Shown here one piece after another: positions 55,427-63,618 of a stretch of DNA of 64,000 nucleotides. The DNA is from a virus. The translations under genes and the position numbers were made by a program. Numbering within the stretch: position 1 is the first letter of the stretch; each line of letters starts with the position of its first letter. The stretch lies in the IMG/VR virus record IMGVR_UViG_3300045257_000280, positions 1 to 64,000 of that record. One strand, given 5' to 3'. The notes under the pieces were generated by a model. It saw nothing but the letters and a program-made list of their open reading frames with translations. It had not been told where the DNA came from and searched no databases.

Positions 55427-56826
55427 TGGGCGTTCCTTTTCCACACGAAGAATTATTTGTTATTGATACGGTAATTCGGTGCTTTACTGATCCAGTGCTG
55501 CGCGCCGACACCGACATACTTGCCCGTATCTGGGAGAAAGAGGAACATGAAAAAGCGTCGCGCCTCGCGGAACTCGGCATCGAGGCGGCCGAGCTTCAGT
55601 CCGCAGACAAGTTCGCTGCTCTCCTACGCGCGGAAGGAATCGAGCCGGCAACTAAGAACGGCAAGGTGGATAAAAAGACTGGCAAGCCGCGAGAAATTTA
55701 TCAATTTGCCAAGAACGACCCTTTCATGGAAAAATTGCGCGAACATGATTCGCTGCGTGTTCGAACGCTGGCGGAAGCGAGGTTAGGTGAGAAATCTACA
55801 CTTATGCAGACCCGCGCCGCCACGTTGGGCTGGATGGCAAGTCGCGGACCTCTGTGCGTTTACTTGCGCTACGCTGGCGCTGGCACGCTCCGAGTGTCCG
55901 GCGGCGATGGCGCAAACTGGGTCAACTTCAAACGTGCTTCGGATTTGCGACGCGCCATCATGGCGCCTGATGGCCACCTGCTCGCGCCGGTCGATGCTTC
56001 CCAGATAGAGTTTCGCGTTTGCATGTACTTGGCGGGACAGGAGGACGAGCTGGAAGTGCTGCGCAGTGGCGGCGATCCTTACGTGGATATTGCGAGCGAG
56101 TTCTACGGTGAGCGCATCTACAAGGCTTCCAAGGACGATCCGCGGCGTTTGGAGATGGAGCAGAAGCGCGGCGCCGGCAAGCAGGCCAAGCTGATGTGCA
56201 TCTACGGCGCGGCTGGCGGCCAATTCCGCAAGACCGCGAAGGCTGGTCTCTACGGGCCACCCATCGACATGAGCCAGGAGGATGCCGACCGCTTCGTCGA
56301 TCTGTTCCGCCGCACCCATCCAAAGGTCTGCGACCGCAAGATTGGCTACTGGGCACAGGCCGAGGTAGCGTTGCGGCGCCTCGCCGATGGCTCCACAATG
56401 CAGTGGGGACCGCTGACGATCCGCGATCATCGCATCTACCTACCCGCAGGCCAGCCACTGATCTACGACACACTCGAATGGCACATTCCAGGTTCGGATG
56501 AGGACGTGCGCGAGTTCGAACTAAAAGGTTTTTGGCGCATGAAGACCCGTCACGGCTGGAAAAAAATGTGGGGATCGAAGCTGACACAAAATATTTGCGA
56601 GGCGGTTTCGAGGGTGATCGTTTCGCAAGCCATGAACCGCATAACTGCCAAGGGTTTCCGGGTTCTCAACTGGCCTTACGACGAACTCCTGATACTGCTT
56701 GACAACGATGGACACCAAGAGCAACATCTTCAAGAGTGCATCGCGGAATTCGAAAGAGAAGTTTCGTGGTTGCCGGGGTTGCCGTTGGCGGCGGAAGGAT
56801 CGTTGGGGGAGAGGTATAGTAAATGA
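55426..56826 (+). CDS. polA: DNA polymerase I polymerase domain (split protein, C-terminal part)
   Basis: 466 residues. Begins in the linker (HEELFVIDTVIRCFTDPVLR) that normally follows the exonuclease domain. Palm motif A DASQIEFRV (about 190-198), finger motif B RGAGKQAKLMCIYGAAGG (about 249-266) and motif C PYDELLILL (about 416-424) are intact, so polymerase activity is expected. Needs the separate exonuclease protein for proofreading. Confidence 0.85.
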   Translation: MGVPFPHEELFVIDTVIRCFTDPVLRADTDILARIWEKEEHEKASRLAELGIEAAELQSADKFAALLRAEGIEPATKNGKVDKKTGKPREIYQFAKNDPFMEKLREHDSLRVRTLAEARLGEKSTLMQTRAATLGWMASRGPLCVYLRYAGAGTLRVSGGDGANWVNFKRASDLRRAIMAPDGHLLAPVDASQIEFRVCMYLAGQEDELEVLRSGGDPYVDIASEFYGERIYKASKDDPRRLEMEQKRGAGKQAKLMCIYGAAGGQFRKTAKAGLYGPPIDMSQEDADRFVDLFRRTHPKVCDRKIGYWAQAEVALRRLADGSTMQWGPLTIRDHRIYLPAGQPLIYDTLEWHIPGSDEDVREFELKGFWRMKTRHGWKKMWGSKLTQNICEAVSRVIVSQAMNRITAKGFRVLNWPYDELLILLDNDGHQEQHLQECIAEFEREVSWLPGLPLAAEGSLGERYSK

Positions 56827-56963
56827 TTTTAGGAGAAATCACCGAGTACATCTTGCCAGAAACCGACTTGTACCACGAGAATCATCCTTTTCATTGGTTG
56901 GTGCTGGAAGAAATCGAGGAATACGAATTAGCAATGGCTGCCGCGTGGGAAGAATTCAAATGA
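56823..56963 (+). CDS. small acidic protein
   Basis: 46 residues starting MILGEITEYILPETDLYHEN. Helical C-terminus with LEEIEEYELAMAAAWEEF. Starts within the end of the polymerase gene (ATGA). Unknown. Confidence 0.5.
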   Translation: MILGEITEYILPETDLYHENHPFHWLVLEEIEEYELAMAAAWEEFK

Positions 56964-57118
56964 TTTGTCGCTACGTTCTTCACGAACGGGTGCTCGACTA
57001 TCTGATGTGCGGGTGGCATATCCTGATTGCTGACCTTGGACCGAATCATCGCGAATTCTCGGTGATGTTGGCGTGGCTGTGTGACTGTAAGATGGTGGAA
57101 CCATGTACACAATCGTAG
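56960..57118 (+). CDS. small hypothetical protein
   Basis: 52 residues beginning MICRYVLHERVLDYLMCGWH, Cys-rich for its size (CGWH, CDCK). Start overlaps the preceding stop. Unknown. Confidence 0.5.
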   Translation: MICRYVLHERVLDYLMCGWHILIADLGPNHREFSVMLAWLCDCKMVEPCTQS

Positions 57119-57375
57119 ACGACGGCGACGAGATCAACATCCGCGCCACGATCACGCAGCGCTGGGAACTGGCCGAGCTGGTGACGAAGCTCCAGCAGCG
57201 CGTCGATGGAATGCCGGTCAACATTACGACGCCAATGAGTGGCGGTACAGGTTCGGGAGTAACAGCTAGCGTTATTGTGGAAGATGGCGCGGTTACCAGC
57301 ATTGGCAATGCGTTTCAATCCACCGAAGGCTACGACAAGATCGACGTAAACCAAAGGGAGCAAGACCATGAGTGA
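57103..57375 (+). CDS. hypothetical protein
   Basis: 90 residues. MYTIVDDGDEINIRATITQR, then AELVTKLQQRVDGM (helix) and a Gly/Thr-rich stretch. Overlaps the preceding gene by 16 bases and the next by eight. Unknown. Confidence 0.5.
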   Translation: MYTIVDDGDEINIRATITQRWELAELVTKLQQRVDGMPVNITTPMSGGTGSGVTASVIVEDGAVTSIGNAFQSTEGYDKIDVNQREQDHE

Positions 57376-57760
57376 AGAACCCGATCCGTTCGCAGCCTTC
57401 AAGGAAGGCCAGCCGCCCGCACAGGCCGACCCGCCTGCGGCGGGCAAGAAGAAAAAGATCGCGCGCAAGCGCAACGGCAAGGTGACGAAGACAGTCAAGA
57501 CGATACAGCCTTCATCTTCCGGCTACAAGAAAAGTGATAAGGTAACGCTGACGGTCAAAGCCGTCGTTCCAAAAGAAAAGAAGCCGCGCAAGAAGCGCCA
57601 AGCCAAGGAATTGCGACTGCCCATCAGCACACTTTTGGAGATTGGCAGTTTGAGCGACGAGGAATCCGGTGCGCTGCTCTCGATCGGCGCCGGGCTGCAA
57701 AAGCTGCCAAAACGCTCGCGGCAGAAGATCACCGTGGCTCTCTCCAAGATTTTCTCGTGA
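57368..57760 (+). CDS. lysine-rich protein with helical C-terminus
   Basis: 130 residues. A low-complexity Lys/Pro-rich N-terminal half (GKKKKIARKRNGKVTKTVKT; KKPRKKRQAKELRLP) followed by a helical domain (LEIGSLSDEESGALLSIGAG). It may bind DNA. Neighbour of nuclease genes. Confidence 0.5.
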   Translation: MSEEPDPFAAFKEGQPPAQADPPAAGKKKKIARKRNGKVTKTVKTIQPSSSGYKKSDKVTLTVKAVVPKEKKPRKKRQAKELRLPISTLLEIGSLSDEESGALLSIGAGLQKLPKRSRQKITVALSKIFS

Positions 57761-58458
57761 CCCTCCAGGACGCCGATCCGGGCGACATACCGGCCTTCCT
57801 CGATCGGCGTCCGTTCGTGGGGACGTACACTAACCTGCAAGGATTCAAGAACTGCGAACACCAGATGTTTCGCAGGTACATCAAGAAAGATCAGAAATTC
57901 GTCGAGACCCCCGAGATGGCGTGGGGCAACGCGGTCCACACCGCATTCGAGAAGCGCATTGGCAAAGGCCAAGTGCTGCCCGATAATATGCGCCAGTGGG
58001 AACATTTCGCTCAGCCGTTCGACAAGTTCACCGTGCTGGTCGAGCAAAAGTGGGGCATGACCGAGCAGGCGCGTCGAACTGGGTTCTTCGATAACGACGT
58101 GTACTTCCGCGGCAAAGCGGACGCGGCGATTATCGAGGGCGAACGCGCGATGATCAACGATTTCAAGACAGGCGGTTCGAAGTACGAGGATCCGTTCGAG
58201 CTGGCCACCAATGCGCTTTTGCTCAAGGTGCAATTCCCCGAGGTGAAGAAAGTCGTCGGCCGCTATATCTGGCTCAAGGAAAATCGCGCCGGCCAGATGC
58301 ACGACCTGTCGGATTTCAAGGGAACCTGGGGCGAGGTGCGGCGCCTGATGGGGCTGATTGCCGAGAAGCGCAAGAGCGGCAATTGGGAAAAGAGGAAGTC
58401 GGGGCTATGCTCATGGTGCTCAGTGGAAGACTGTGAGCATTGGAGGCCGCGAACGTGA
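57757..58458 (+). CDS. Cas4/RecB-like nuclease with likely Fe-S cluster
   Basis: 233 residues, GTG start overlapping the upstream stop. The PD-(D/E)XK core is read in WGNAVHTAFEKRIG, FRGKADAAIIEGERAMINDF with the following KTGG (GKADA and DFK). One N-terminal Cys at about 33 (FKNCEHQMF) and three C-terminal Cys in GLCSWCSVEDCEHW have the spacing (C...Cx2Cx5C) of the 4Fe-4S site in Cas4 and AddB nucleases. Likely a ssDNA exonuclease in phage recombination. Confidence 0.7.
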   Translation: MTLQDADPGDIPAFLDRRPFVGTYTNLQGFKNCEHQMFRRYIKKDQKFVETPEMAWGNAVHTAFEKRIGKGQVLPDNMRQWEHFAQPFDKFTVLVEQKWGMTEQARRTGFFDNDVYFRGKADAAIIEGERAMINDFKTGGSKYEDPFELATNALLLKVQFPEVKKVVGRYIWLKENRAGQMHDLSDFKGTWGEVRRLMGLIAEKRKSGNWEKRKSGLCSWCSVEDCEHWRPRT

Positions 58459-58784
58459 AAACCCCCGAAGGCTATGAGAAGGACGACATCTGCAAATATC
58501 TCGTCTCGCTAGCGAGCTGGCACTTCCGCCCGTTCATGTCGGGCTACGGCAAATCCGGCGTGCCCGATATCGTGGCATGTGTGCCGATGACTATTACGCC
58601 CGAGATGGTGGGGATGCGGGTCGGCATCTTTACCAGCATCGAGGTCAAGCGCGAAGGCAAAGCGCCTACGGCGCTCCAGAACACCCGCATGGCCGAGATC
58701 AAGGATAGTGGCGGCTTTGCCTGTTGGGGCACCGCCGAGCGCGTCATTCCGATCTTGAAGAAGTTGCCTTACGCGGGAGAATGA
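58455..58784 (+). CDS. VRR-NUC-type nuclease
   Basis: 109 residues from a GTG at 58455 (GGAGGCCGCGAAC upstream). GYGKSGVPDIVACVPM, GIFTSIEVKREGKAPTALQN and IKDSGGFACWGTAERVI show the VRR-NUC pattern (PD...EVK...Q). These small nucleases resolve branched DNA. Coupled to the Cas4-like gene. Confidence 0.75.
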   Translation: MKTPEGYEKDDICKYLVSLASWHFRPFMSGYGKSGVPDIVACVPMTITPEMVGMRVGIFTSIEVKREGKAPTALQNTRMAEIKDSGGFACWGTAERVIPILKKLPYAGE

Positions 58785-59035
58785 CGATGGAATATTTTCT
58801 TCTGGTTGATCCTGGATTTCCAAACCAACGTACTCACGTTGTTATCTATAAAAAAGAAGGCGAGCGCGGTGGACGACTTATTCGCCGCGAATATTGCGAT
58901 TCGCTAGAGCTGGGAAAAATTGCCAATTGGCTCTCAGAACTCATACAGCAATACGGAATGGCTTCGATGTTTATCGAAACTAACGGCCCTGGCAAAATGT
59001 TGTTACAATTGTACGAGCAAAAATACTGCCAATGA
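58781..59035 (+). CDS. hypothetical protein
   Basis: 84 residues from the ATG at 58781. MTMEYFLLVDPGFPNQRTHV, VVIYKKEGERGGRLIRREY and a C-terminal helix, with an IETNGPGKMLLQLYEQK end. AT-rich. The early LLVDPG and later FIETNGPG could be part of an RNase-H-like fold, but it is too short to be sure. Confidence 0.5.
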   Translation: MTMEYFLLVDPGFPNQRTHVVIYKKEGERGGRLIRREYCDSLELGKIANWLSELIQQYGMASMFIETNGPGKMLLQLYEQKYCQ

Positions 59036-60645
59036 CCGATTTCTACTTCGACCAAAAGCGCAATTTGCTGATCTACCCGAACACCTCGCGGTTCACGACC
59101 AACCAGATACGCAACGCGATCCCCGAGGCGCGCGAGATCAACGGATCGTATCTGGCGGTGCCGAGGAATCTCAGGAACTCGCAGGTGCTGCGGCTTTTCA
59201 ACTATCCTGTAGCGCCCGTTATCCACGATCAAAACTACGATTTTCCAATCGAACCTGGCCGTAAGCCACTGCCTCACCAGAAGGTCTACGCTAACTTCCA
59301 AATTCTGCATCCGCGCTGCCACAATCTTGGAGATCCTGGCACAATGAAGACGCTCGCCTCGTTGTGGGCAGCGGAGCGTTTGATGCAGTGGCATAAGCCG
59401 GGCAAGTTTCGCGCGCTAATCGTGGCGCCGCTTACCATTCTGGATACTGTTTGGGCGAGCGCCATTTTTAAGAACTTTCTTAGCCGTCGATCGTTTGAAA
59501 TATTGCACGGCACGGCCGACAAGCGCAGCCGTCTACTGGCGGCGAAACCGGACTTCGCAATCATAAATTACGAAGGCGTGGGCATCGGCACGCACACACG
59601 CAAGAAATTTGAACTAGGCGCTCTTGCCCAGCAGATCATGGAGGACGGAGATATCAAACTCATCATCATCGATGAGTCGCGCGGCTACGGCGATTCAACT
59701 TCATTGCGTAGTCGCGTAGCACGCGTTGTTTTTAAGCAACATCCTTATATGTGGATGCTTTGCGGAAGCCCAACGCCGCAAGCTCCTACCGATTGCTACG
59801 GCATGGGCAAGCTTTTAAACAACGCCCAGGGCAAAAGTTTCCGCACGTTCCAGATGGAAACGATGACGAAAGTTTCGCAGTTCAAGTGGGTGCCTCAACG
59901 CGACGGCTACCGCAAAGCAAAGCAACTCCTGACCCCGGCCGTGCGCTTCGGGTTGGACGAAATATGGAATGGACCGGAACAAACTATTCAGCAGCGCGAA
60001 GTGGAACTGACCGACGAACAGAAGAAGCTCATGGTCACGCTCAAGCGCGACCTGCAAATGGCCGTGAAGAACGGCCAGCTCATTACTGCCGCCCACGAAG
60101 GCGCCGCCCGCCAGAAACTATTGCAGATTAGTATGGGGGCAATTTACGATGCGAACCACCGGGCGCACGTCGTTGATAGCGCCCCTCGCCTGCACGAACT
60201 CGATCAGATCGTAGCCAGTACCCAGCGAAAAATCGTGGTGTTCGTGGGCTTGACGAGTATCGTACACTTGGTATATAAGCATCTCTCAAAACACTGGCGC
60301 TGCGGAATCATCAATGGCGAAGTTTCCCAAAAGAACCGCGCGGAAGAAATTAGGCTATTTGCGTCGGAACCGAATTATAAAGCGGTCATCGCGGATCCCA
60401 GCGTGGTCTCGCACGGCATCAACGAGTTCGTGGTCGCCGATACTGGGGTGTGGTACGGGCCGGTGGACAAGGTGGACGACTGGATACAGGGTAACAAGCG
60501 CATCCGGCGTCCTGGCCAATTGTACCCTTCAACAATTTTTCAAATTGTGTCTAATAAGACTGAGAAGGCAATTTTTCAGCGACTGGAACGAAATGAAACT
60601 TTGCAAGGGTTGATGTTGGATATGGTGCGGAAAGGTGAACTGTGA
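59032..60645 (+). CDS. SNF2-type SF2 helicase
   Basis: 537 residues. An N-terminal extension (about 1-75), then the helicase core: LPHQKVYANFQILHPRC (Q-motif-like), NLGDPGTMKTLASLWAAERL (motif I with Lys-Thr), ALIVAPLTILDTVW (Ia), IIIDESRGYGDSTSLRSRVA (motif II DESR), MLCGSPTPQAPTDCYG (III), VVFVGLTSIVHLVYKHL (IV) and IQGNKRIRRPGQ (VI). DESR replaces the usual DExH/DEAD-box residues, as in many phage SNF2-like proteins. Probably fork remodelling or recombination. Confidence 0.75.
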   Translation: MTDFYFDQKRNLLIYPNTSRFTTNQIRNAIPEAREINGSYLAVPRNLRNSQVLRLFNYPVAPVIHDQNYDFPIEPGRKPLPHQKVYANFQILHPRCHNLGDPGTMKTLASLWAAERLMQWHKPGKFRALIVAPLTILDTVWASAIFKNFLSRRSFEILHGTADKRSRLLAAKPDFAIINYEGVGIGTHTRKKFELGALAQQIMEDGDIKLIIIDESRGYGDSTSLRSRVARVVFKQHPYMWMLCGSPTPQAPTDCYGMGKLLNNAQGKSFRTFQMETMTKVSQFKWVPQRDGYRKAKQLLTPAVRFGLDEIWNGPEQTIQQREVELTDEQKKLMVTLKRDLQMAVKNGQLITAAHEGAARQKLLQISMGAIYDANHRAHVVDSAPRLHELDQIVASTQRKIVVFVGLTSIVHLVYKHLSKHWRCGIINGEVSQKNRAEEIRLFASEPNYKAVIADPSVVSHGINEFVVADTGVWYGPVDKVDDWIQGNKRIRRPGQLYPSTIFQIVSNKTEKAIFQRLERNETLQGLMLDMVRKGEL

Positions 60646-61139
60646 AACTAACAGCTAAATACGCACGTCAGATTTTACGCTACGATGAGCGTACTGGTTT
60701 GTGCTATTGGAAACAAAAAATACACAAGCGCATTCCAATCGGTGCTTTAGCTGGTTCAACGCATCGTAAATATGGCTACGTCTACATCACGATCCGACAA
60801 ATTCACTACAAAGCGCACGGCTTAATTTGGTTTATGAAAACTGGCCGATGGCCGCGTTGCGACGTAGATCATATTAACGGTAAGCGCTCAGATAACCGTT
60901 GGAAAAATTTAAGGCTGGCTACGCGCTCACAAAACTGCGCGAATGGTCGGTTGCGCGATCATAACACTTCTGGTTTTAAAGGTGTCTCGTGGGATGCGCG
61001 ACGCAAAAAATGGCGCTCTAGAATTAAAGTTTTTTACCGAGAAAAATGGCTTGGTTATCACACATCGCGTAAAGCTGCTCATGCGGCGTATATCGCTGGC
61101 GCGCAGCTACATTTTGGAGAATTTGCCCGTGCCCGATAA
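60642..61139 (+). CDS. HNH/AP2 homing endonuclease
   Basis: 165 residues, GTG start overlapping the helicase stop. KYGYVYITIRQIHYKAHGLI, then DVDHINGKRSDNRWKNLRLA (HNH) and NTSGFKGVSWDARRKKWRSR, with the AP2 domain through HAAYIAGAQLHFGEFA. AT-rich relative to its neighbours. Overlaps the next gene by 11 bases. Confidence 0.85.
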   Translation: MKLTAKYARQILRYDERTGLCYWKQKIHKRIPIGALAGSTHRKYGYVYITIRQIHYKAHGLIWFMKTGRWPRCDVDHINGKRSDNRWKNLRLATRSQNCANGRLRDHNTSGFKGVSWDARRKKWRSRIKVFYREKWLGYHTSRKAAHAAYIAGAQLHFGEFARAR

Positions 61140-61533
61140 TTTTACCGCCGATCAACTCATCAAAGAATACCGCACGATCGACGATTTCGTGACGAAAGAA
61201 ACTGCGCGCTTTACTGAACATCTGAAACCTCGCAAAGAGCGCATGGATATTATCAAAGGCATTTTGCTCGGCATGATGAACAACGCTAAGCTTAACAGCT
61301 TGCCAACCAACGAAGGTGTCGCTTATATTTCTACGATCATGACGCCGAAGGTTATTGATCGAGACAAGTATCTCGACTTCATCAACGAAAACTGGGATGC
61401 TATCGGCAATGAATTGCTCCAAGTAGGACTTCCTCAAAAAACAGCTTTGAAGACCTACATGGAAGAACACAACGATGCACTCCCACCAGGAGTGGAAGTC
61501 TCATACTTTAATCGCGTGAACATCAAACCCTGA
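61129..61533 (+). CDS. conserved phage replication-operon protein
   Basis: 134 residues from a GTG at 61129 with TTGGAGA upstream. Helical (ADQLIKEYRTIDDFVTKETA; KERMDIIKGILLGMMNNAKL) with GVAYISTIMTPKVIDRDKYL and a C-terminal strand region. Proteins of this shape often precede an ssDNA-binding-like gene in phages; function unknown. Confidence 0.6.
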   Translation: MPDNFTADQLIKEYRTIDDFVTKETARFTEHLKPRKERMDIIKGILLGMMNNAKLNSLPTNEGVAYISTIMTPKVIDRDKYLDFINENWDAIGNELLQVGLPQKTALKTYMEEHNDALPPGVEVSYFNRVNIKP

Positions 61534-61544
61534 AAGGAACTTCA

Positions 61545-62474
61545 ATGGCTACCCAACTGCCCGACCACCTCGCCAAGACTCAACTCCCCCGCCTCTCCGA
61601 CCGTGCCACCGAGGGCATGGGATCGGCGATGCCGCCGCACGTCAGCATCCGCGGCAATGAATTTACCCTTGTAGACCAAGCCGGCGAAGAATTCTCGGTC
61701 GAAACCAAGCACCTCGACTGCGCCATAATCGATATGAGCGACGTGATGTGCAAGCTGTTCTACGACGCCGCATGGACGCCCGACTCCAAGGACCCGCCGC
61801 TGTGCTGGTCGGCTAACGGCATCGGCCCTTCCAAGGAAGCCATCCAACCGCAGTCGCCGACCTGCCAAGCGTGTCCCAACAACATCCGGGGTTCGGCAGT
61901 CTCGAAGCTCTCAGGGGCCTCCATCAAAGCGTGCCGCGACGAGAAGTGGCTGGCCGTCATCGTGGACGGCTTCAAGGACATGGTGTTCCAGTTCCGGGTG
62001 ACGCCCGGCTCGTTCAAGAACTGGATGGCCTATTCGGAGAAGTTCAAGAAGCAGCCGTTCGATCTACGCGACGTGACGACACGGATGCAGTTCGAAAAGG
62101 ACAAGAACGGCGTGGTGACGTTCGCGCCGGTCAACTACCTGACCCCCGAGGTCACGGCATTGCGCAACAAGCTAGTGCTGGGCAAGCAAACGGACGGCAT
62201 CGTGGGCCGGCTCGATCAGCCGATCCAGGGGATGCTGGCGGCGCCTGCCGCACAGGCCCAGCAAGCGCTGCCTGCCGGGCAGCCCCAGCAGGAAGCTCCC
62301 AAGACCCGCGGCCGTCCCCGCAAGCCTGCCGAGCAGGCTGCGCCCGAGAACGGCCAAGGCACCATGGCCCCCTTCCGCCCCGAGGCCGCGCCGAACTTCG
62401 GCATCCAGGCCGACGCGCCCAGCCCGCCGGCCGACATGGCGGCTGAACTGGACACGTTCTTCAAAACGCCATGA
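61545..62474 (+). CDS. ssDNA-binding-like / AT-hook protein
   Basis: 309 residues, AAGGAACTTCA before the ATG. A central beta-rich domain contains SPTCQACPNNIRGSAVSKLS with conserved Cys (metal site), KACRDEKWLAVIVDGFKDMV and FAPVNYLTPEVTALRNKL. The Pro/Gln/Ala-rich linker has an AT-hook (KTRGRPRKP, about 252-260) and ends in ELDTFFKTP. Resembles phage proteins tentatively called ssDNA-binding; the AT-hook indicates minor-groove DNA binding. Confidence 0.6.
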   Translation: MATQLPDHLAKTQLPRLSDRATEGMGSAMPPHVSIRGNEFTLVDQAGEEFSVETKHLDCAIIDMSDVMCKLFYDAAWTPDSKDPPLCWSANGIGPSKEAIQPQSPTCQACPNNIRGSAVSKLSGASIKACRDEKWLAVIVDGFKDMVFQFRVTPGSFKNWMAYSEKFKKQPFDLRDVTTRMQFEKDKNGVVTFAPVNYLTPEVTALRNKLVLGKQTDGIVGRLDQPIQGMLAAPAAQAQQALPAGQPQQEAPKTRGRPRKPAEQAAPENGQGTMAPFRPEAAPNFGIQADAPSPPADMAAELDTFFKTP

Positions 62475-62743
62475 CATTCCAGGATCGTCTCAGACGTTGT
62501 ATGAAGTCCGGCAATCTCACGGTTGCCGACCTCGCCCGCTGGTTCGAGCGCCCGGATCCCACCATGCGGTCGTGGGTAGAGCAGGGTGTCGAGCCTGGCG
62601 GTGGGCCGATCGACGCCGCCTTGGCGCGTGCGACGCTCGACAAGCTGGAGAAGCTGATCGCGCGCAACAGCAAGTTTCCGGTGCCGCGTTTGTCGCCGCG
62701 CAAGCGTATCGCGTACTTGCGGGAGTTGAGGGCGTCAGCGTAG
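62471..62743 (+). CDS. HTH-like DNA-binding protein
   Basis: 90 residues. MKSGNLTVADLARWFERPDP, TMRSWVEQGVEPGGGPIDAA and helical C-terminus KLEKLIARNSKFPVP. HTH layout similar to the XRE-like protein at 53597 (compare TVADLARWF with SVADLARLS). Start overlaps the preceding stop. Confidence 0.6.
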   Translation: MTFQDRLRRCMKSGNLTVADLARWFERPDPTMRSWVEQGVEPGGGPIDAALARATLDKLEKLIARNSKFPVPRLSPRKRIAYLRELRASA

Positions 62744-62768
62744 ATACGACAGGATAGCAGGGAAAATC

Positions 62769-62936
62769 ATGGCCTTAGCCGACGACATCAAGCGCGCCGA
62801 AAACTCCCACATCTGGGAGCGCGAGACGAACGAACACTATGTCGAGCCAGAATGGTGCTCGCGCCGGCTATTCGATGAGGAGGCGTTTACCGGCGTTTAT
62901 ATACTTTGCAAACTACGGGCTACGACTGGTATCTAG
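62769..62936 (+). pseudogene. DNA methyltransferase, 5' fragment
   Basis: About 40 residues of methyltransferase N-terminus (MALADDIKRAENSHIWERET, then YVEPEWCSRRLFDEEAF) run into an insertion after 62892 and stop at 62936. The rest of the enzyme resumes in frame at 63568. Deleting 684 bases would restore one continuous enzyme. Confidence 0.7.
62884..62892 (+). repeat. 9-bp direct repeat CGTTTACCG, copy 1
   Basis: Left boundary of the insertion in the methyltransferase gene; identical to 63568-63576. Confidence 0.75.
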
Positions 62937-63567
62937 AGGAGGAATAAAAACCCCAACAAATCAAGCCGTTGATGGGTGCGTGCTACTATATGTAGTACTT
63001 TACAAGTCGGCACATACTCAGTATATTATTGGCCGCTCAGCTTTTGGCTTCTCCTCCTTCAGCACATGCTGAAGCAAGGCATGATGATGTTTTTGAGCTA
63101 CCTCGCACTGGGAGTGGGGTTACTGTTCACTGCTCTGCTTTTGCGTCTCGCAATAAAGCTCTTGCGGGTTGACAGCATCGAAGGGGAAAAAAGTGTCTCG
63201 CGTGCTTCCTCGATCAAGGAAGCGATCCGGGGGCGTGCACGTATGCACGAAGACTGGATACCTGACGCTCGGGTTAAGGGCGGGATGATTTACAACAAAC
63301 GCGCGAAAAGGTTAGAAATCAGCGGTCGTCTCTCCGACGAGAGCTTCGACCGTGTCTTCGATTGAGCCTGATTGCAAAGAATATCCATATGCAGGGTGGC
63401 TGCCGTCAGTAAACGGCCGGCTATCATTTAGGCATGTCGGCGAAGCTAGGCATCCTTCTCAAGCAACCTATGCGAACGTTACAACGCCAACGAAGAGGTA
63501 CATCATTGCCTTTCAAGAGCGGCGTCTTAGTGACCAGCTTTTTCGATTTATCACGCACATACTCTAC
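62893..63567 (+). mobile_element. insertion inside the methyltransferase gene
   Basis: 675 bases between two CGTTTACCG copies (684 bases counting one copy). No transposase, integrase or homing nuclease is visible. It holds two small genes and about 170 bases of leader with IRs CTACTATATGTAG (62983-62995) and CTTCAGC/GCTGAAG (63057-63074). Nine-base duplications suggest transposon-like insertion or recombination at microhomology; clear terminal inverted repeats were not seen. Confidence 0.45.
63066..63365 (+). CDS. membrane protein within the insertion
   Basis: 99 residues from the ATG at 63066 (or 94 from 63081). One strong span (LSYLALGVGLLFTALLLRLA, about 10-30), then a soluble basic domain (MHEDWIPDARVKGGMIYNKR, EISGRLSDESFDRVFD). 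No family recognised. Confidence 0.5.
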   Translation: MLKQGMMMFLSYLALGVGLLFTALLLRLAIKLLRVDSIEGEKSVSRASSIKEAIRGRARMHEDWIPDARVKGGMIYNKRAKRLEISGRLSDESFDRVFD

Positions 63568-63618
63568 CGTTTACCGACCCAATCTTTGATCCGGCTTGTG
63601 GGTTTGGAACTATTCTGA
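63352..63618 (+). CDS. hypothetical protein spanning the insertion end
   Basis: 88 residues, GTG start overlapping the membrane-protein stop. MSSIEPDCKEYPYAGWLPSV, YANVTTPTKRYIIAFQERRL. It reads into the second CGTTTACCG copy in a different frame from the methyltransferase. The last 15 residues are therefore derived from methyltransferase DNA. Confidence 0.4.
   Translation: MSSIEPDCKEYPYAGWLPSVNGRLSFRHVGEARHPSQATYANVTTPTKRYIIAFQERRLSDQLFRFITHILYRLPTQSLIRLVGLELF

Noticed and set aside
62884-63576. Group I or group II intron in the methyltransferase gene
   Set aside because: With identical 9-base junctions the last exon base and last intron base must be the same, which conflicts with the U/G rule of group I. 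The ends do not fit GUGYG...AY of group II.
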